Part shown: one piece after another, positions 39,601 to 49,084 of the stretch
How positions within the stretch are numbered: position 1 is the first letter of the stretch
Layout of the letters: every line of letters starts with the position of its first letter
From: Ciona savignyi
Taxonomy: Eukaryota; Chordata; Ascidiacea; Phlebobranchia; Cionidae
Direction of reading: 5' to 3'
Length of the DNA stretch: 64,000 bases
Assembly: GCA_000149265.1 (NCBI GenBank)
Contig: CH003145.1
Coordinates: 719,333 to 783,332 of the forward strand
Translations under genes and position numbers: made by a program
Notes under the pieces: model-generated
Databases searched by the model: none
Told to the model about the DNA's origin: nothing
The model's input: only the letters and a program-made list of their open reading frames with translations

Positions 39601-42207
39601 TGTAGAAAATTATCTACTGGACAACTTTGTAATAGATTGTTCTTCCCTAAGTCCAACAGTATTCGCAGCAAACAAGGTTAAAGCAACCTTACTCAAAAGT
39701 GCCAAAAACTGCAAAAGTTCCGTCGTCGTCAAAGGGTTAACTCCCTTATTGTTCCCATTCAGGGGATAAACATGAATATCCTATCTGAACCCGATGAGTT
39801 ATTTCGGTTTTGCTGTTCATTCCTATAATAATGAAATAAAAATATATAATTTAAGAAATCAACCTGAATCTTGGGTCAATTGTACTGCAGTTTGAGATTA
39901 ATGATGCAGGATATAATGTCATCACTCCTTGCTCTGTGCCAACATATTGCCATTTTATATCAGGAACAACTCGTTGATTAGCTTTCATAGCTTCCAGTAC
40001 ACTAGATGAGAGTGATTCGATGTGGCGCGGTGCAGTTGATGCAATAATCTCACACATTTCATTAGTGTTGACCTGAAGTGGTGATTATTCGAACAGATTA
40101 CTCATGTTTTATCCCGAAAAATGGAAAAACAGAAAGGAAGTTAGCACAAGGACTTTGTACCCACCAACGGATTACCGCGCAGCTATTACACTGTGGTCTG
40201 TGGCACAGGCAATGTCAGCTAAGTGCCTTTCCCAAAGACACAACTGACTAGCTTAGCTAGTGACAGTATTATTTCTGCAACCCTTTGGGTGAAAGGCGAT
40301 GTACTAACAAACCAAGACTTTTAGACAGACATTTTGAATATGTCCAAGTAAGCGTTACCTAAGAATAAGTCCTTTCAAATTCATAGCTGGTGAAACGTAC
40401 GGTAATATAAATTTACTACTAAGAAATATACAGAATAAAAGACTAGTGACAAAACTCTTTAATTTATCTCACATCAGTTTTGTAGTTGTCATTTCTTGTT
40501 AGCTGGCTTTTTTCATATTTACAACATGGTTGCCAGGTTTGTGAGTGGGCATCTAGCGATGAATGTAGTACATTCTGTAGTTGCCTAAGTGCAGCTACTC
40601 GATTGTCGATGATGATTGATATTTTATCACATATCTGGCAATTGGATATGATTTTTACAGCACAATGTTTTTAATAGAGAAATTAGTATACATCTGTGGT
40701 ACAGAAAGTAGATATATATTGCTTCTCCTAAAGTCGGCTGGGTTTCGACCATAAGTGTCTTAAGCAACTGAATTTTTGCGATCCAAACAATTCCAGTGTA
40801 TTCATATTTAAAAAAACACTTTAACGGCTGCAGTAACCCACTAGTAGGCACAGGGTAATATAACGATTTCCAGTGTTAAAATGCATTGTTTTTTTAACAT
40901 GGAAATCAAAAGTAGGACATAGGATAGGATATTCATCTTTATCCCCGTGAATGGGAAAACCAAGGGGGTTAACACACGGGTAATCGTCAGATCACCTCGC
41001 GCCCATCGTCGGGTTACCGGAGCTATTACAGTGTGTTGTATATGATCGACACGTTCCTTTAATTTGGTAGAACCCATTGATCCGCTGGGTTCAGGCAATG
41101 ACCGTAAAGTGCCTTGCCCAAGGACACACCGACTAGCTAGCGACCAGTTTCGCAACTGCAACCTTTCGAATTGAAAAGCGACGCACTTAACCGTTAGACC
41201 AACGGGCCGGACTCATATTGTTAGATTTAACATAATATACCCTATTGACCATCAAAAAGTATTGAACATCCTTTGAGGTTTACCGTATTTATATAGGAAT
41301 GCCCATCTATTCTCTGCCATTTAAATCTCAATTGATCCACCAATTTCTGAAAACAATTAGAATTTTTAGTTATTAGTCTTAGCAGAGTGGAAATGTTTAT
41401 TCTAAAGTTGTATTTTGCAAAAATCGTGCTAGTAAATAAATAATATAAAATTTCTAATAAGTAAGTAATTAGATGTCACTAAACAGCGTAAAGCGTACGT
41501 CAATGATCTAGTCCTCTAGTCTAGTGTGTACGTTTCATAAACTGTTGAATGTGGGGAATTCCCTTAATTTTCGCTACAAATTACGTCACTGCGGTAATCA
41601 TTTTTGTGAGAGAAAAGTCAAGGCAGAACAGTTTTAACACGTCATCTCGTACATATTATTTCAGTTATTCTTCGATTAAAAGCAACAAGCCGTTTAATTA
41701 GAAACAATAGTTTTCCGGTATACAACGAAAACAACCATCTAATAAAGCTAGGCCTATAGGCTACGTTACAATACGTAGGCTGCATATCATAAGCGTTGAC
41801 GTACGTAGAATTTTCAGGGAAACCCGTTTAGTAAATAGTATACTACGTGTATCCGAAATGCAATATCGTCATGGTGATATTTAAAACTCATCTCACGTCA
41901 GTCAAAGATTTACACATTGGTCTAAAGTCTAAACAACATTTCTCAAGACACGACCATGTCGTTATGGCTTTTAAATGCTACGTCAGTGAGATAATTGATA
42001 AACAAAGTTAAAAAACAGAAATATGATACGCGGAAACAGCAATATGATACGTTCACTTTTATATACCTGAAGTTCTTCCACTCCCAACGCCGTTTCCATT
42101 ACTTCGGCAACATATGTCGACAGTATGCTGACATTAGCTTTAATGTGGTATTCCTGCGCCGTCGAAAATATCATGAAACAGTTTACTAATACTAAGACTA
42201 CCAGCAT
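24691..42207 (-). CDS. CACHD1: VWFA and cache domain-containing protein 1 (CACHD1)
   Basis: Type I membrane protein related to calcium channel alpha2delta; vertebrate CACHD1 modulates Cav channels and Wnt receptor complexes (family knowledge). Twenty-five exons: 42067-42207, 41284-41346, 40473-40634, 39864-40072, 38205-38364, 37397-37526, 37141-37224, 36658-36816, 36279-36338, 36033-36164, 34951-35097, 34476-34678, 34038-34226, 33510-33696, 32835-33012, 32216-32336, 31573-31667, 31308-31414, 29020-29155, 28400-28511, 28009-28104, 27587-27697, 26851-26995, 26537-26698, 24691-25151. They give 1249 residues (human about 1274) with every phase consistent. Order: signal peptide; VWA_N with the diagnostic DIKWQYVGTEQG; VWA with D211-x-S-x-S and TDG near 330; two dCache modules (GVVAIDITLQDIF, GVVGIDFSLYHLY); a Cys-rich stretch (WQCPCSYP, GCTWC); TM at about 1061-1083; a Ser/Arg-rich cytoplasmic tail. 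It converges on RPS26. Confidence 0.96.
29446..31005. mobile_element. TIR DNA element carrying a decayed gene fragment
   Basis: The ends read CACTGGTCAAC and GTTGACCAGTG. Inverted similarity of about 125 bp continues to CTAGCACATCAGG..TTTTGAGATAT on both sides (left arm 29446-29575, right arm 30877-31005). A 4-bp duplication ATTA flanks it (29442-29445 and 31006-31009). 1560 bp, in the CACHD1 intron between 31308 and 29155. The CAC terminus and short TSD fit the CMC (CACTA/Mirage/Chapaev) group, but no transposase motif was seen, so the superfamily is open. It carries the pseudogene at 29650-30540. Confidence 0.8.
29650..30540 (-). pseudogene. Decayed copy of a repetitive uncharacterised protein family
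   Basis: In order on the minus strand are disconnected blocks: FVCGKFTSKKQQRITHDIKK..YFGC (30540-30446), KTKGLSFKQRDKITYPNLDS and a Pro-rich stretch (30113-30328), HLNALIRDLCLSKEKAEL followed by NISYYRKRNWDLSS (29859-30116), LLPPLHIKLGLIKDLVKAM (about 29829-29770) and AKLKEEIFAGLQIRKFVKF (29706-29650). These follow the order of a recurrent, unnamed invertebrate protein family that I recall from cnidarian and arthropod genomes as multi-copy predictions. Stops, frame changes, a poly-A run at about 29832-29853 and a missing middle show it is not functional. It lies wholly inside the TIR element at 29446-31005. Confidence 0.75.
31804..31903. other. Assembly gap (100 N) in a CACHD1 intron
   Basis: Exactly 100 N, the usual placeholder for unknown size. 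The flanking CACHD1 exons (32216-32336 and 31573-31667) join in phase 0 and the protein alignment appears continuous, so probably no exon is lost. Confidence 0.95.
33835..33973. repeat. Two-copy tandem repeat, 70-bp period
   Basis: Two near-identical units beginning GGGAGGGACTC (33835 and 33905) and ending near TTTGCTGTG, in the CACHD1 intron between exons 13 and 14. Confidence 0.9.
38530..38679 (+). repeat. tRNA-derived SINE fragment
   Basis: Contains GTTGGTTGTGTCCTTAGGC followed by CCTTCTGGATTAACAAG and AACACTTCAGTAGCTCT, the middle of the SINE in plus orientation. It lies directly upstream of another copy, giving a SINE pair. Confidence 0.6.
38680..39785 (+). repeat. tRNA-derived SINE copy, interrupted
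   Basis: The two halves of one SINE lie at 38680-38847 (head CCGGTTAGTCTGGTGATTTAG, B-box-like GGTTGCAGGTTTAAAAC) and 39737-39785 (TTAACTCCC..GGGGATAAACATGAATATCC). They are split by the element at 38848-39736. Confidence 0.85.
38848..39736. mobile_element. piggyBac-like non-autonomous element, TTAA target
   Basis: Termini CCCTTAGACGACGACGG and CCGTCGTCGTCAAAGGG form inverted repeats, and TTAA occurs on both sides (38844-38847 and 39737-39740). CCC/GGG ends with a TTAA duplication are diagnostic of piggyBac-type insertion. 889 bp with no transposase ORF. Removing the element plus one TTAA restores a continuous SINE, which fixes the borders. Confidence 0.9.
40101..40333 (-). repeat. tRNA-derived SINE copy, diverged
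   Basis: Minus-oriented copy: TCATGTTTTATCCCG, GCGCAGCTATTACACTGTGG, AAGTGCCTTTCCCAAAGACA, then TGCAACCCTTTGGGTGAAAG at the tRNA-like head. In a CACHD1 intron. Confidence 0.7.
40921..41210 (-). repeat. tRNA-derived SINE, best full-length copy
   Basis: On the minus strand it begins CCGGCCCGTTGGTCTAACGG (A-box-like TGGTCTAACGG), has a B-box-like GGTTGCAGTTGCGAAAC, then a conserved body (GTGTCCTTGGGCAAGGCACT, AACCCAGCGGATCAATGGG, CATATACAACACACTGTAAT) and the tail GAATATCCTATCCTATG. About 290 bp. It serves as reference for the other copies in the window. Confidence 0.88.
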
Positions 42208-42951
42208 TTTTTATTGTTGCATTTTATACTTTTGTTTAGCCTGAATAAGTAAGATTATGGTAAATAGTAAATAGTTTTAACCCAGGCCACTCATTCGAAA
42301 ATATTAACAGAAACGAAGAACCAAGAAAAAACCAGGAAGTTTTCGCTTCTACTGTTTATAAATAAACCGCCTGTTCTGTCGAGCTCATGAGTTGCCCCCG
42401 GCTTATAACTCAAACAGTGTTTCATTTTGAAGGACTGTATAACAAGGTTTGATTTTAACCCGTTCTTGCGAATTCCAAACTATCGTACAAACCAAACTTT
42501 TATCATTGGGACTGACTACCTGTTCAACCGTATAGATATAACAACAGGCCATTAGTCTGCAACGTTATTTCTTAATCGGATATCAAACGATAGCAAGCCT
42601 GAATGCTTTATACTACGGTTATAATTTACTTTGTAGTAGAATAGATTGAGGAACCTGATCGGCTGTCTGGGTAAATAAAGATTCGGGAACCAAAAGGGTC
42701 TCAAGGACTTTAGTCTTTTTCTGCTTTCCGCTTGAGTGAGCACGCCGTAACAATACACCGGACTTGAAAACATTGTTAGCCCACAAACGATTAATTGTAT
42801 TGTTGTACTCGTGAGTTCGTCAAGAGCTCTGGAATAGATGATTAACCTTAAAATTGTTAACAAAGTATTGCCACAGGCCAATCTAAAATGGTACTTTTTT
42901 CGTAAAAGTTTTTAATTGTTTCAATTTAATAAAAAATATATTGCCCTTATA

Positions 42952-43170
42952 TGCTGTGTCCTTTAGGCATGACAATAAGCGGGCATTGCCTGATCCGAGT
43001 CGATTAATAGATTGTAATAAATTAAAATGACGTTTCAATCATATAAAACACTGACGGGTAACCGTGTGAAAAACCCTCGATGAATTATTGGCTAGGTAAT
43101 CTAACCGGTACCCGCTTGACAATACCTTACTTTTTCCCATTCACGGAGATAAAACATGAATGTCCTATCC
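42952..43170 (+). repeat. tRNA-derived SINE copy, split by a hAT element
   Basis: Body GCTGTGTCCTTTAGGC..TTTCCCATTCACGGAGATAAA and tail ATGTCCTATCC up to 43170. The remaining tail CCTATCCTATAC resumes at 43485 after the hAT-type insertion. Confidence 0.7.
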
Positions 43171-43484
43171 CAGCGTTTCTCAAACTATGGGTCGCGACCC
43201 ACCGGTGGGTCGCGAAAGGAATCTTGGTGGGTCGTGAGAAGTTATAGAAAGCTCTGATTAACTATATTGGGTATTTTCTATACAAAAATCAAGGGGAAAT
43301 TATTATTATAATTGTGACATCACACAATCTTGAATCGTGGCGTGATCCCAGAGGTGTGTTCCTTTTCAACGATAGTGTAGGCTAACCTAGAAACCACCAA
43401 CAACTATATATAAAGTTAAGTGGGTCGCCATAAATTGTGGTAATTAATAGTGGGTCCCAACTCTAAAAAGTTTGAGAACCCCTG
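43171..43484. mobile_element. hAT-type non-autonomous element in a SINE tail
   Basis: Begins CAGCGTTTCTCAAACTATGG with an internal palindrome GACCCACCGGTGGGTC and ends AGTTTGAGAACCCCTG. The flanks are TCCTATCC (43163-43170) and CCCTATCC (43485-43492), an 8-bp TSD with one mismatch. 314 bp; interior near-identical to the 9388-9598 copy, which has a central deletion. Confidence 0.88.
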
Positions 43485-43500
43485 CCCTATCCTATACATT

Positions 43501-43715
43501 ATTTTGAATATCCCATATAAACGCAGGGGCCGTTAATACACGACCAATCGTTAGATTATTTCGGACAAATCAACGGGCTGTGGTTTGAGACGTTTGTACT
43601 GTTTTAGTACAACCTATTTATCAATCGGGTTCAGGTAAATCCGCAAAGTGCCCAGTGCTGGATAACAGCCGACTAGCCAAACGGCAGGTTGTAAGTTAAA
43701 GACCCTACTGGCGAC
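43501..43715 (-). repeat. tRNA-derived SINE copy, diverged
   Basis: Minus-oriented with blocks GAATATCCC, ACACGACCAATCGTTAGAT, CAATCGGGTTCAGG and AAAGTGCCCAGTGCTGGATA, in the same order as the full copy but well diverged. Confidence 0.6.
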
Positions 43716-43823
43716 TGTCTATACGGCTCTACGCTGTACAGCGCAATCGACTGCGGTTTAATATCAGGCCGTTAAAACTGTATTTTAAAACCATACTGTA
43801 TTACAGATTATATATAGGAAAAT

Positions 43824-44870
43824 TACGGTGGCCCATAAGGGCAATCCTGAAACTTTAATTTGGTCTACAAAACTATTTTATAATCGACAAAAATATTTTC
43901 AAATCGACAAAATTGTTTTCAAATCGACAAAAATATTTTTAAATCGACAGAAAATGTTTTGCCAATCCGCAAATCTTTTTTTGTAGCCAATCAGCAAAAC
44001 TATTTTGAAAATCGGCAAAACTATTTCGCCGATCCGCAAATCTTTTTGTCACCGATCGGCAAAACTATTTTGTCAATCGGCAAAACTTTTTAAGAACTGT
44101 AAATCTTTTATTCGCTGTCGACAAAAGTATTTTCGAGTCCACAAATGTATTTTGGAGCCGGCAAAAGTAATTCCGACTAGGTTCAAGCAACTGCCGTTAA
44201 AGTCTTCACAAGGTTTGTCCAAGGACAGAACCGACTTGTTGCTTACAGCGGCCGTTTTCTATCGGCCACCTTTCGGCTAAGGTTCTTGCGCGTCGCATCA
44301 CTATAGCTTTATGATACCTGTACGTTATTAGTATGGTAATAACTGTACAAAAACAAACAATATTATTAAATAAATTCAAAGCCTAGTCGCACGGACGATT
44401 AGCTTAGTAATGCGACGCGCAGGACCCTTAGCCGATAGGTGGCCGATAGAAACAAGCAAAAAGTCGGTTGTGTCCTTAGACAAACCTTGTGACGACTTTA
44501 ACGGCAGTTGCTTGAAACTAGTCAAAATTACTTTTTCCGGCCCCAAAATACTCTTGTCGACTCGAAAATACGTTTGTCGACAGTGAATACAAGATTTGCG
44601 GTTCCTAAAAGTTTTGCCGATCGGTTACAAAAAAGATTTGCGGATCGGCAACATAGTTTTGCCGATTTGCAAAAGAGTTTGCTGATTGGCTCCAAAGAAT
44701 GATTTGCAGATCGGCAAAAGAGTTTTGCCGATTTGAAAATACTTTTGTCGATTTGAAAATATTTTTGTCGATTTGAAAACATTTTTTTCGATTTGAAAAT
44801 ATTTTTGTCGATTATAAATAGTTTTGTAGACTGAATTAAAGTTACAGGATTGTCCTTATGAGTCACCGTA
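43824..44870. mobile_element. Foldback-type element with tandem-repeat arms
   Basis: A near-perfect palindrome: arms about 43824-44302 and 44390-44870 are reverse complements around a ~90-bp centre. The ends read TACGGTG and CACCGTA, with a 6-bp duplication GAAAAT at 43818-43823 and 44871-44876. Each arm holds tandem ~20-bp units of the type AATCGACAAAAATATTTT grading into AATCGGCAAAACTATTTT, and the inner arm ends resemble the SINE head (GGTTTGTCCAAGGACA..CGACTTGTTGC). Long inverted repeats made of short tandem repeats are the hallmark of foldback/Galileo-like elements. ORFs inside are by-products of the repeats. Confidence 0.87.
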
Positions 44871-45654
44871 GAAAATATTTCTAATTACATAACGAAAAAT
44901 TAAAATTCGTTTTTAAAGAGAAATCTGATAAAAACGGGCATGACTTTGTAAACCCCGATCGATGATAGATTAAAGAAAGTGTTCAACCAGGAGATGCACA
45001 ATCAACAACTTTATTTCACGAAGCTCTGCTTCACTGTTACAAAGCTTCACAACTTAAAGAGAACACCAGGTCACAACCTAGCACATGCTGCTTTCAACCA
45101 TACAAACATAGGGGAATAACCATCATAGTTACAAACACTCATTTAAATACCATGTCTATAAGAGAGGGCTACTCGTTGGTTTCGGTCGCGCATCTAGTAA
45201 GTCGTTATATGCCATATTAAAGGAGCTATATAGCGTGGAAATAGCAGTAAATATCCTAACCCGCCCCAAAGATTGTATCTATAAATATTTTTAAAAACTT
45301 AGTTTTCCGAATACCAATAAAAATATATATACTACTAGAGTGTGTCAACACGTATTTAACCACCACTGTTTGTAAAAGACATTTTGTATGCCATATATTC
45401 TTGCTTGAGGGTCCCTAACCATAATTTGTATTTTAAATCCGAGTATGTAGTTTGTTTCTGCAAGCATAAACTCATGGGTCCTAAAGTAATTAAACCAAAC
45501 TTTTTTTTCTATATGTGTAGTTAAAAAAGAATAATCGTGTTACATTTACAAACATTTTAACATAAATGTTTTAAATTAAAGCCTCCTTTCAAGCGCTGGT
45601 AGTGAAATGAAGCTAAATTCTCAAAACAGCCCGATTCAGTTTTTATGGCTTCGG

Positions 45655-46400
45655 GGAATTCCCCTAAGTCTTGACATTCTGTTTTTACATATCTGGGTCA
45701 TATTATCTAACAATTTTTAAAGTTTTATAAATTTTTTTACCTAAAATGTTGTTTTTGCCTATCTAAACCATTTGTCTAACAAATGACAAAGTTTCATTGC
45801 GTTTCCATTATCCCCTCTGACGATGTCGTTGCGACATGTCTGTCACAATCAAGATTCAGAAACATATTTTTGATTTTAATGCAATAAAATTGATTTTAAG
45901 GCAATATCTCCTTGGATTTATCACCCCAACTTGTTGTTTCTGCATATCTAGACCATGTAGTCTAACAATTGACAGATTTTTATTGCGATTCCAACACCAC
46001 TTTTGGTAGATGTCGGGCGCCAGCATGCTATGTCTGTCGCAATCATGATATCAGGAGAAAAATGAATTTAATTTATATATTTCTTCTAAATGTTAAATCA
46101 GTGGCTAATTCACTTACATTCCACTAAATTTATGCGCTATGTCAAAAATGTTGTTTATGCATAAACACATGCGCTATGTCCATAAAAAGTTTATGCATAA
46201 ACGCATGCGCTATGTCCATAAAAGCTAATTTTTTAGAAAAAAATATTGGTTTTTAACATCCTAGAGGAATTCCCTGAATTTATCACTCAAAATTTTGGTT
46301 TCTGCATACCTAGACCATGTTGTCTACGAAATGACAAAGTTTAATTACGATTCCATTATTCCTTTTAGTGGATGGGGGTGACATGCCATGCCTGTCAAGC
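45655..46400. repeat. Diverged tandem units of about 150 bp
   Basis: At least three units share the pattern GAATTCCC..ATTTATCAC..GTTTCTGCATATCTAGACCATGT..TCTAACAA.TGACA..TTTATTGCGATTCC..GACATG.C.TGTC, at about 45730-45860, 45905-46055 and 46270-46400, with a partial unit at 45655-45730. Confidence 0.65.
46127..46225. repeat. Three short tandem units
   Basis: Units of the form TTTATGCATAAACGCATGCGCTATGTCCATAAAA, three times with small changes, inserted within the larger repeat array. Confidence 0.75.
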
Positions 46401-46489
46401 ATTTGACGAAAGTAAAAGAAAAAAACGAAAAAAACGGACAAAAACATTATGAATCCCATTTTTTCAAATGGGCTCATAATAACCTGGCT

Positions 46490-46560
46490 TATAGGATAGG
46501 ATATTCATGTTTATCCCCGTGAATGGGAAAACCAAGCTGGTTAACGCACGGGCAATCGTA
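46490..46560 (-). repeat. tRNA-derived SINE tail fragment
   Basis: 71 bp matching only the tail: ATAGGATAGGATATTCATG, then TTTATCCCCGTGAATGGGA and GGTTAACGCACGGGCAATCG. The head is absent, a truncated copy. Confidence 0.8.
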
Positions 46561-48345
46561 ATAGTTTACATTCTTGACTATGAGGATTAAAGCCCCATGT
46601 CATTAAAGTTTACTACTATCCAATTTCTTAAAAAAGATCCTGACCACGCCAATACACACAATAAATTGAATTCAACTTATATACTACCGTCGTAACATAG
46701 ATAACTATCGTTAAACCAACTTTATTACATGTGCAATTTATAATCTCATAAACCTATTGTGACGTCCTTAATATAAAAATTCCAGTTCTCTTTGCCATGT
46801 TTCTTAGCGGCGATTATAAGCATGATAACAACCATTAACATATGTTAACGAGTGATTGTTCAGATGCGACCACGCCGACGCATGAAGGTAACTAGGGAGA
46901 TTTTTAAGTTAAAGGAAAAGCGTATCGGATACGTAACATCCTGTTCTTTTTGAACCAAATTGCTCTTTGCTCCAGTGGTAAATAACGTCCAATCGGTCGT
47001 GGGTTGGGGTAGTGTAAATATTTAATTTGGAAAGGTAAGTTGGAAGGCAATTTAATTAGCCCATGCAGTACTTCCCCAATCTTTTTATACCTATGCCACC
47101 CGACCAAAGAGATAACATTTCGCCGAACCCTGTTAACCCTTTGCGTATTTTAATTATAATTTTGATACATTTAATAAGGCACGCGTTAAAAGAGAAAATG
47201 AATAAGGAACATTATAAAATTTCACGCTTACTTTTAATTTCTACCAGCACTTTAGGTTTCGAAATAAAAGGTAAAATGGGCCGAATAGGTGCAAAATCGC
47301 ATCACATATAATTAATACAAATGGCACTCGATTGAGAAACATTGTGTTAGTGAGTGGTTTTGTAATTGGGATTAATGTATGGTGTATAAACCACAGGAAG
47401 TACACGACGAAAAGAAAACCCCTTAATCTAGTGATTGTACTTTCATGTAACAAAGTCTTTGTGTCAAATATTTAGTTTATACTGATTTCTTTATTATATA
47501 TACTGGTATACTGATACGCTTAATATCAAAAAGCAAATTTATTGTTTTGACATTATATTACTAAGGGAACACAACTAAACATAAGCACATACTTGTGAGT
47601 GCATAACATAGTTAGTTATTGATCAAGAATATTTTAACCTGATATTAGACGCGATGTAAAAAAAAACAATCTAAAAATGACCCATGTGAGAGCAATTCCT
47701 TACGTATTTGCGTGGTAATTTATTTTAGTTAAGTTCGAAAATTTGAAGATTGTTCGTAATCTTTAGTAATCTGACGATTGCTCGTGTGATAACCTCCCGT
47801 ACGTTTTTCCATTTGCAGGGATAAACATAAATATTTTATCCTAAATGTTCCTCCGGTTACGGTATTTTTATTATAAGGTCATCAACATCTTTCGGTGCCG
47901 CCCTTTTAAAGAAGGCTAATGAAGTTACAGTTTACATTCGTTTCTATGAGGATTGAAGTCTCATATCATTAAAGTTTACTACTATCCAACATCTTAAAAA
48001 ATATCCTGACCACGCCTATACACACACTAAATTAAATTTAACCGTCGTTAAGAATATCAGATTTAAAATTCATGTCTAGCTATATTTAAAAAAAATCAGA
48101 CATTCATGCATACATTGGTATGGTATACAACCCACAGAAAATGCAAGACGAAAAAACGTTTATTTTTGTTATCGTAATTTCACATAACAAAGTCTTAAAG
48201 TAAATTATTTAGTTTATACTAATTCTTTGTATTATTATATAACTGTTATGGTTGTTGTCAGAAAACAAATGTTGCGACATTATATAACCCAGGGAGCGCA
48301 ACTTAACATAAGCACACATTAGTGCATACGGTAGATAAAATTGGA
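46560..48345. repeat. Duplicated intergenic segment pair
   Basis: Segment A (46563-46680) reappears at 47925-48050 (shared ATTAAAGTTTACTACTATCCAA and ATCCTGACCACGCC), and segment B (47370-47640) reappears at 48105-48345 (shared CATAACAAAGTCTT, TTAGTTTATACT, CATAAGCACA). A and B are about 690 bp apart in the first copy but only about 55 bp apart in the second, so one copy gained or lost about 0.65 kb. A SINE fragment (47767-47844) lies between the copies. Confidence 0.7.
47767..47844 (+). repeat. tRNA-derived SINE tail fragment
   Basis: TAATCTGACGATTGCTCGTG..TTTTTCCATTTGCAGGGATAAAC..ATTTTATCC, the 3' third of the SINE in plus orientation. Confidence 0.7.
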
Positions 48346-49084
48346 CTAAAATGTTTTATGTATGCATCACAATGTGTACCTGCCCCAAAAACAAATCAAA
48401 ATTTTGAATTTTTTGAAATCATAAAAATTCCAAAAAAGGCGTAAAGATTATTGTGTATAATCTTTTTTATGACCAACCATTAACCAATCTTGTCACGCCT
48501 TTGCATAGAAAGTTTAGTATACGGTTTTAAAATGTATTTCGTCATTGAGGTAACAGGAACGCTTTTGGTGTTTGTTTCCGACCTCCACTTTAAAATATGT
48601 CCAACTCATTACCAATAGCCCCATCAGTTTAGCTACATTAGCAATTCTTGGAAGAAAATACTAATGACCTATTATATTGGTTTAATGGCCATTATTCAAG
48701 CAGAAGGACACTGGTAAAATTATTTTCCCAGTGCTTGTAAAATTTAGTGATAGCTGAATTCTTGTAAAATATCAGATTCGTGTTTACAGTATACGGAACG
48801 GGTTTGAAGTCAAAGCGTTTTACATTCCGATTCCGTCTTATAAGTAGCCACGTAGCCCACTCCGACGAACAGTCTTTAGGAATGAATACATAAATCAGTA
48901 GGTTATGAAATAAATAATGGTCATAACATAGTTTCTGATTTGGGAAAAAAAACTCTTTCATATTTGATGAAAACTCCGTTTTGAATTTTTTAAATTAGTA
49001 TCGATTAAAAAGGAGTATCAGTGAAAAATAAATAAAACTATTTACAACAATATATGTAAAAAATCGTCGGTTTAGTTATTAATC

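Larger units (their letters stand above)
42208..49084. other. Gene-poor 6.9-kb intergenic region between divergent CACHD1 and the MACPF gene
   Basis: No exon was recognised. It contains nested SINE and hAT copies (42952-43715), a foldback element (43824-44870), diverged tandem units (45655-46400), and a duplicated segment (46560-47640 and 47925-48345). Promoters of both flanking genes must lie at its edges, but no specific motif could be assigned. Confidence 0.6.

Noticed and set aside
43880..44180. Short regular repeats resembling a CRISPR array
   Set aside because: The units are contiguous without unique spacers, occur in a palindrome and in an animal genome; they are foldback-arm tandem repeats.
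44005..44866. ORFs of 91 and 112 codons on opposite strands, 44005-44280 (+) and 44528-44866 (-)
   Set aside because: They are mirror images produced by the foldback arms; the repeated KLF/CRSAK-like peptides are translations of the 20-bp tandem units.
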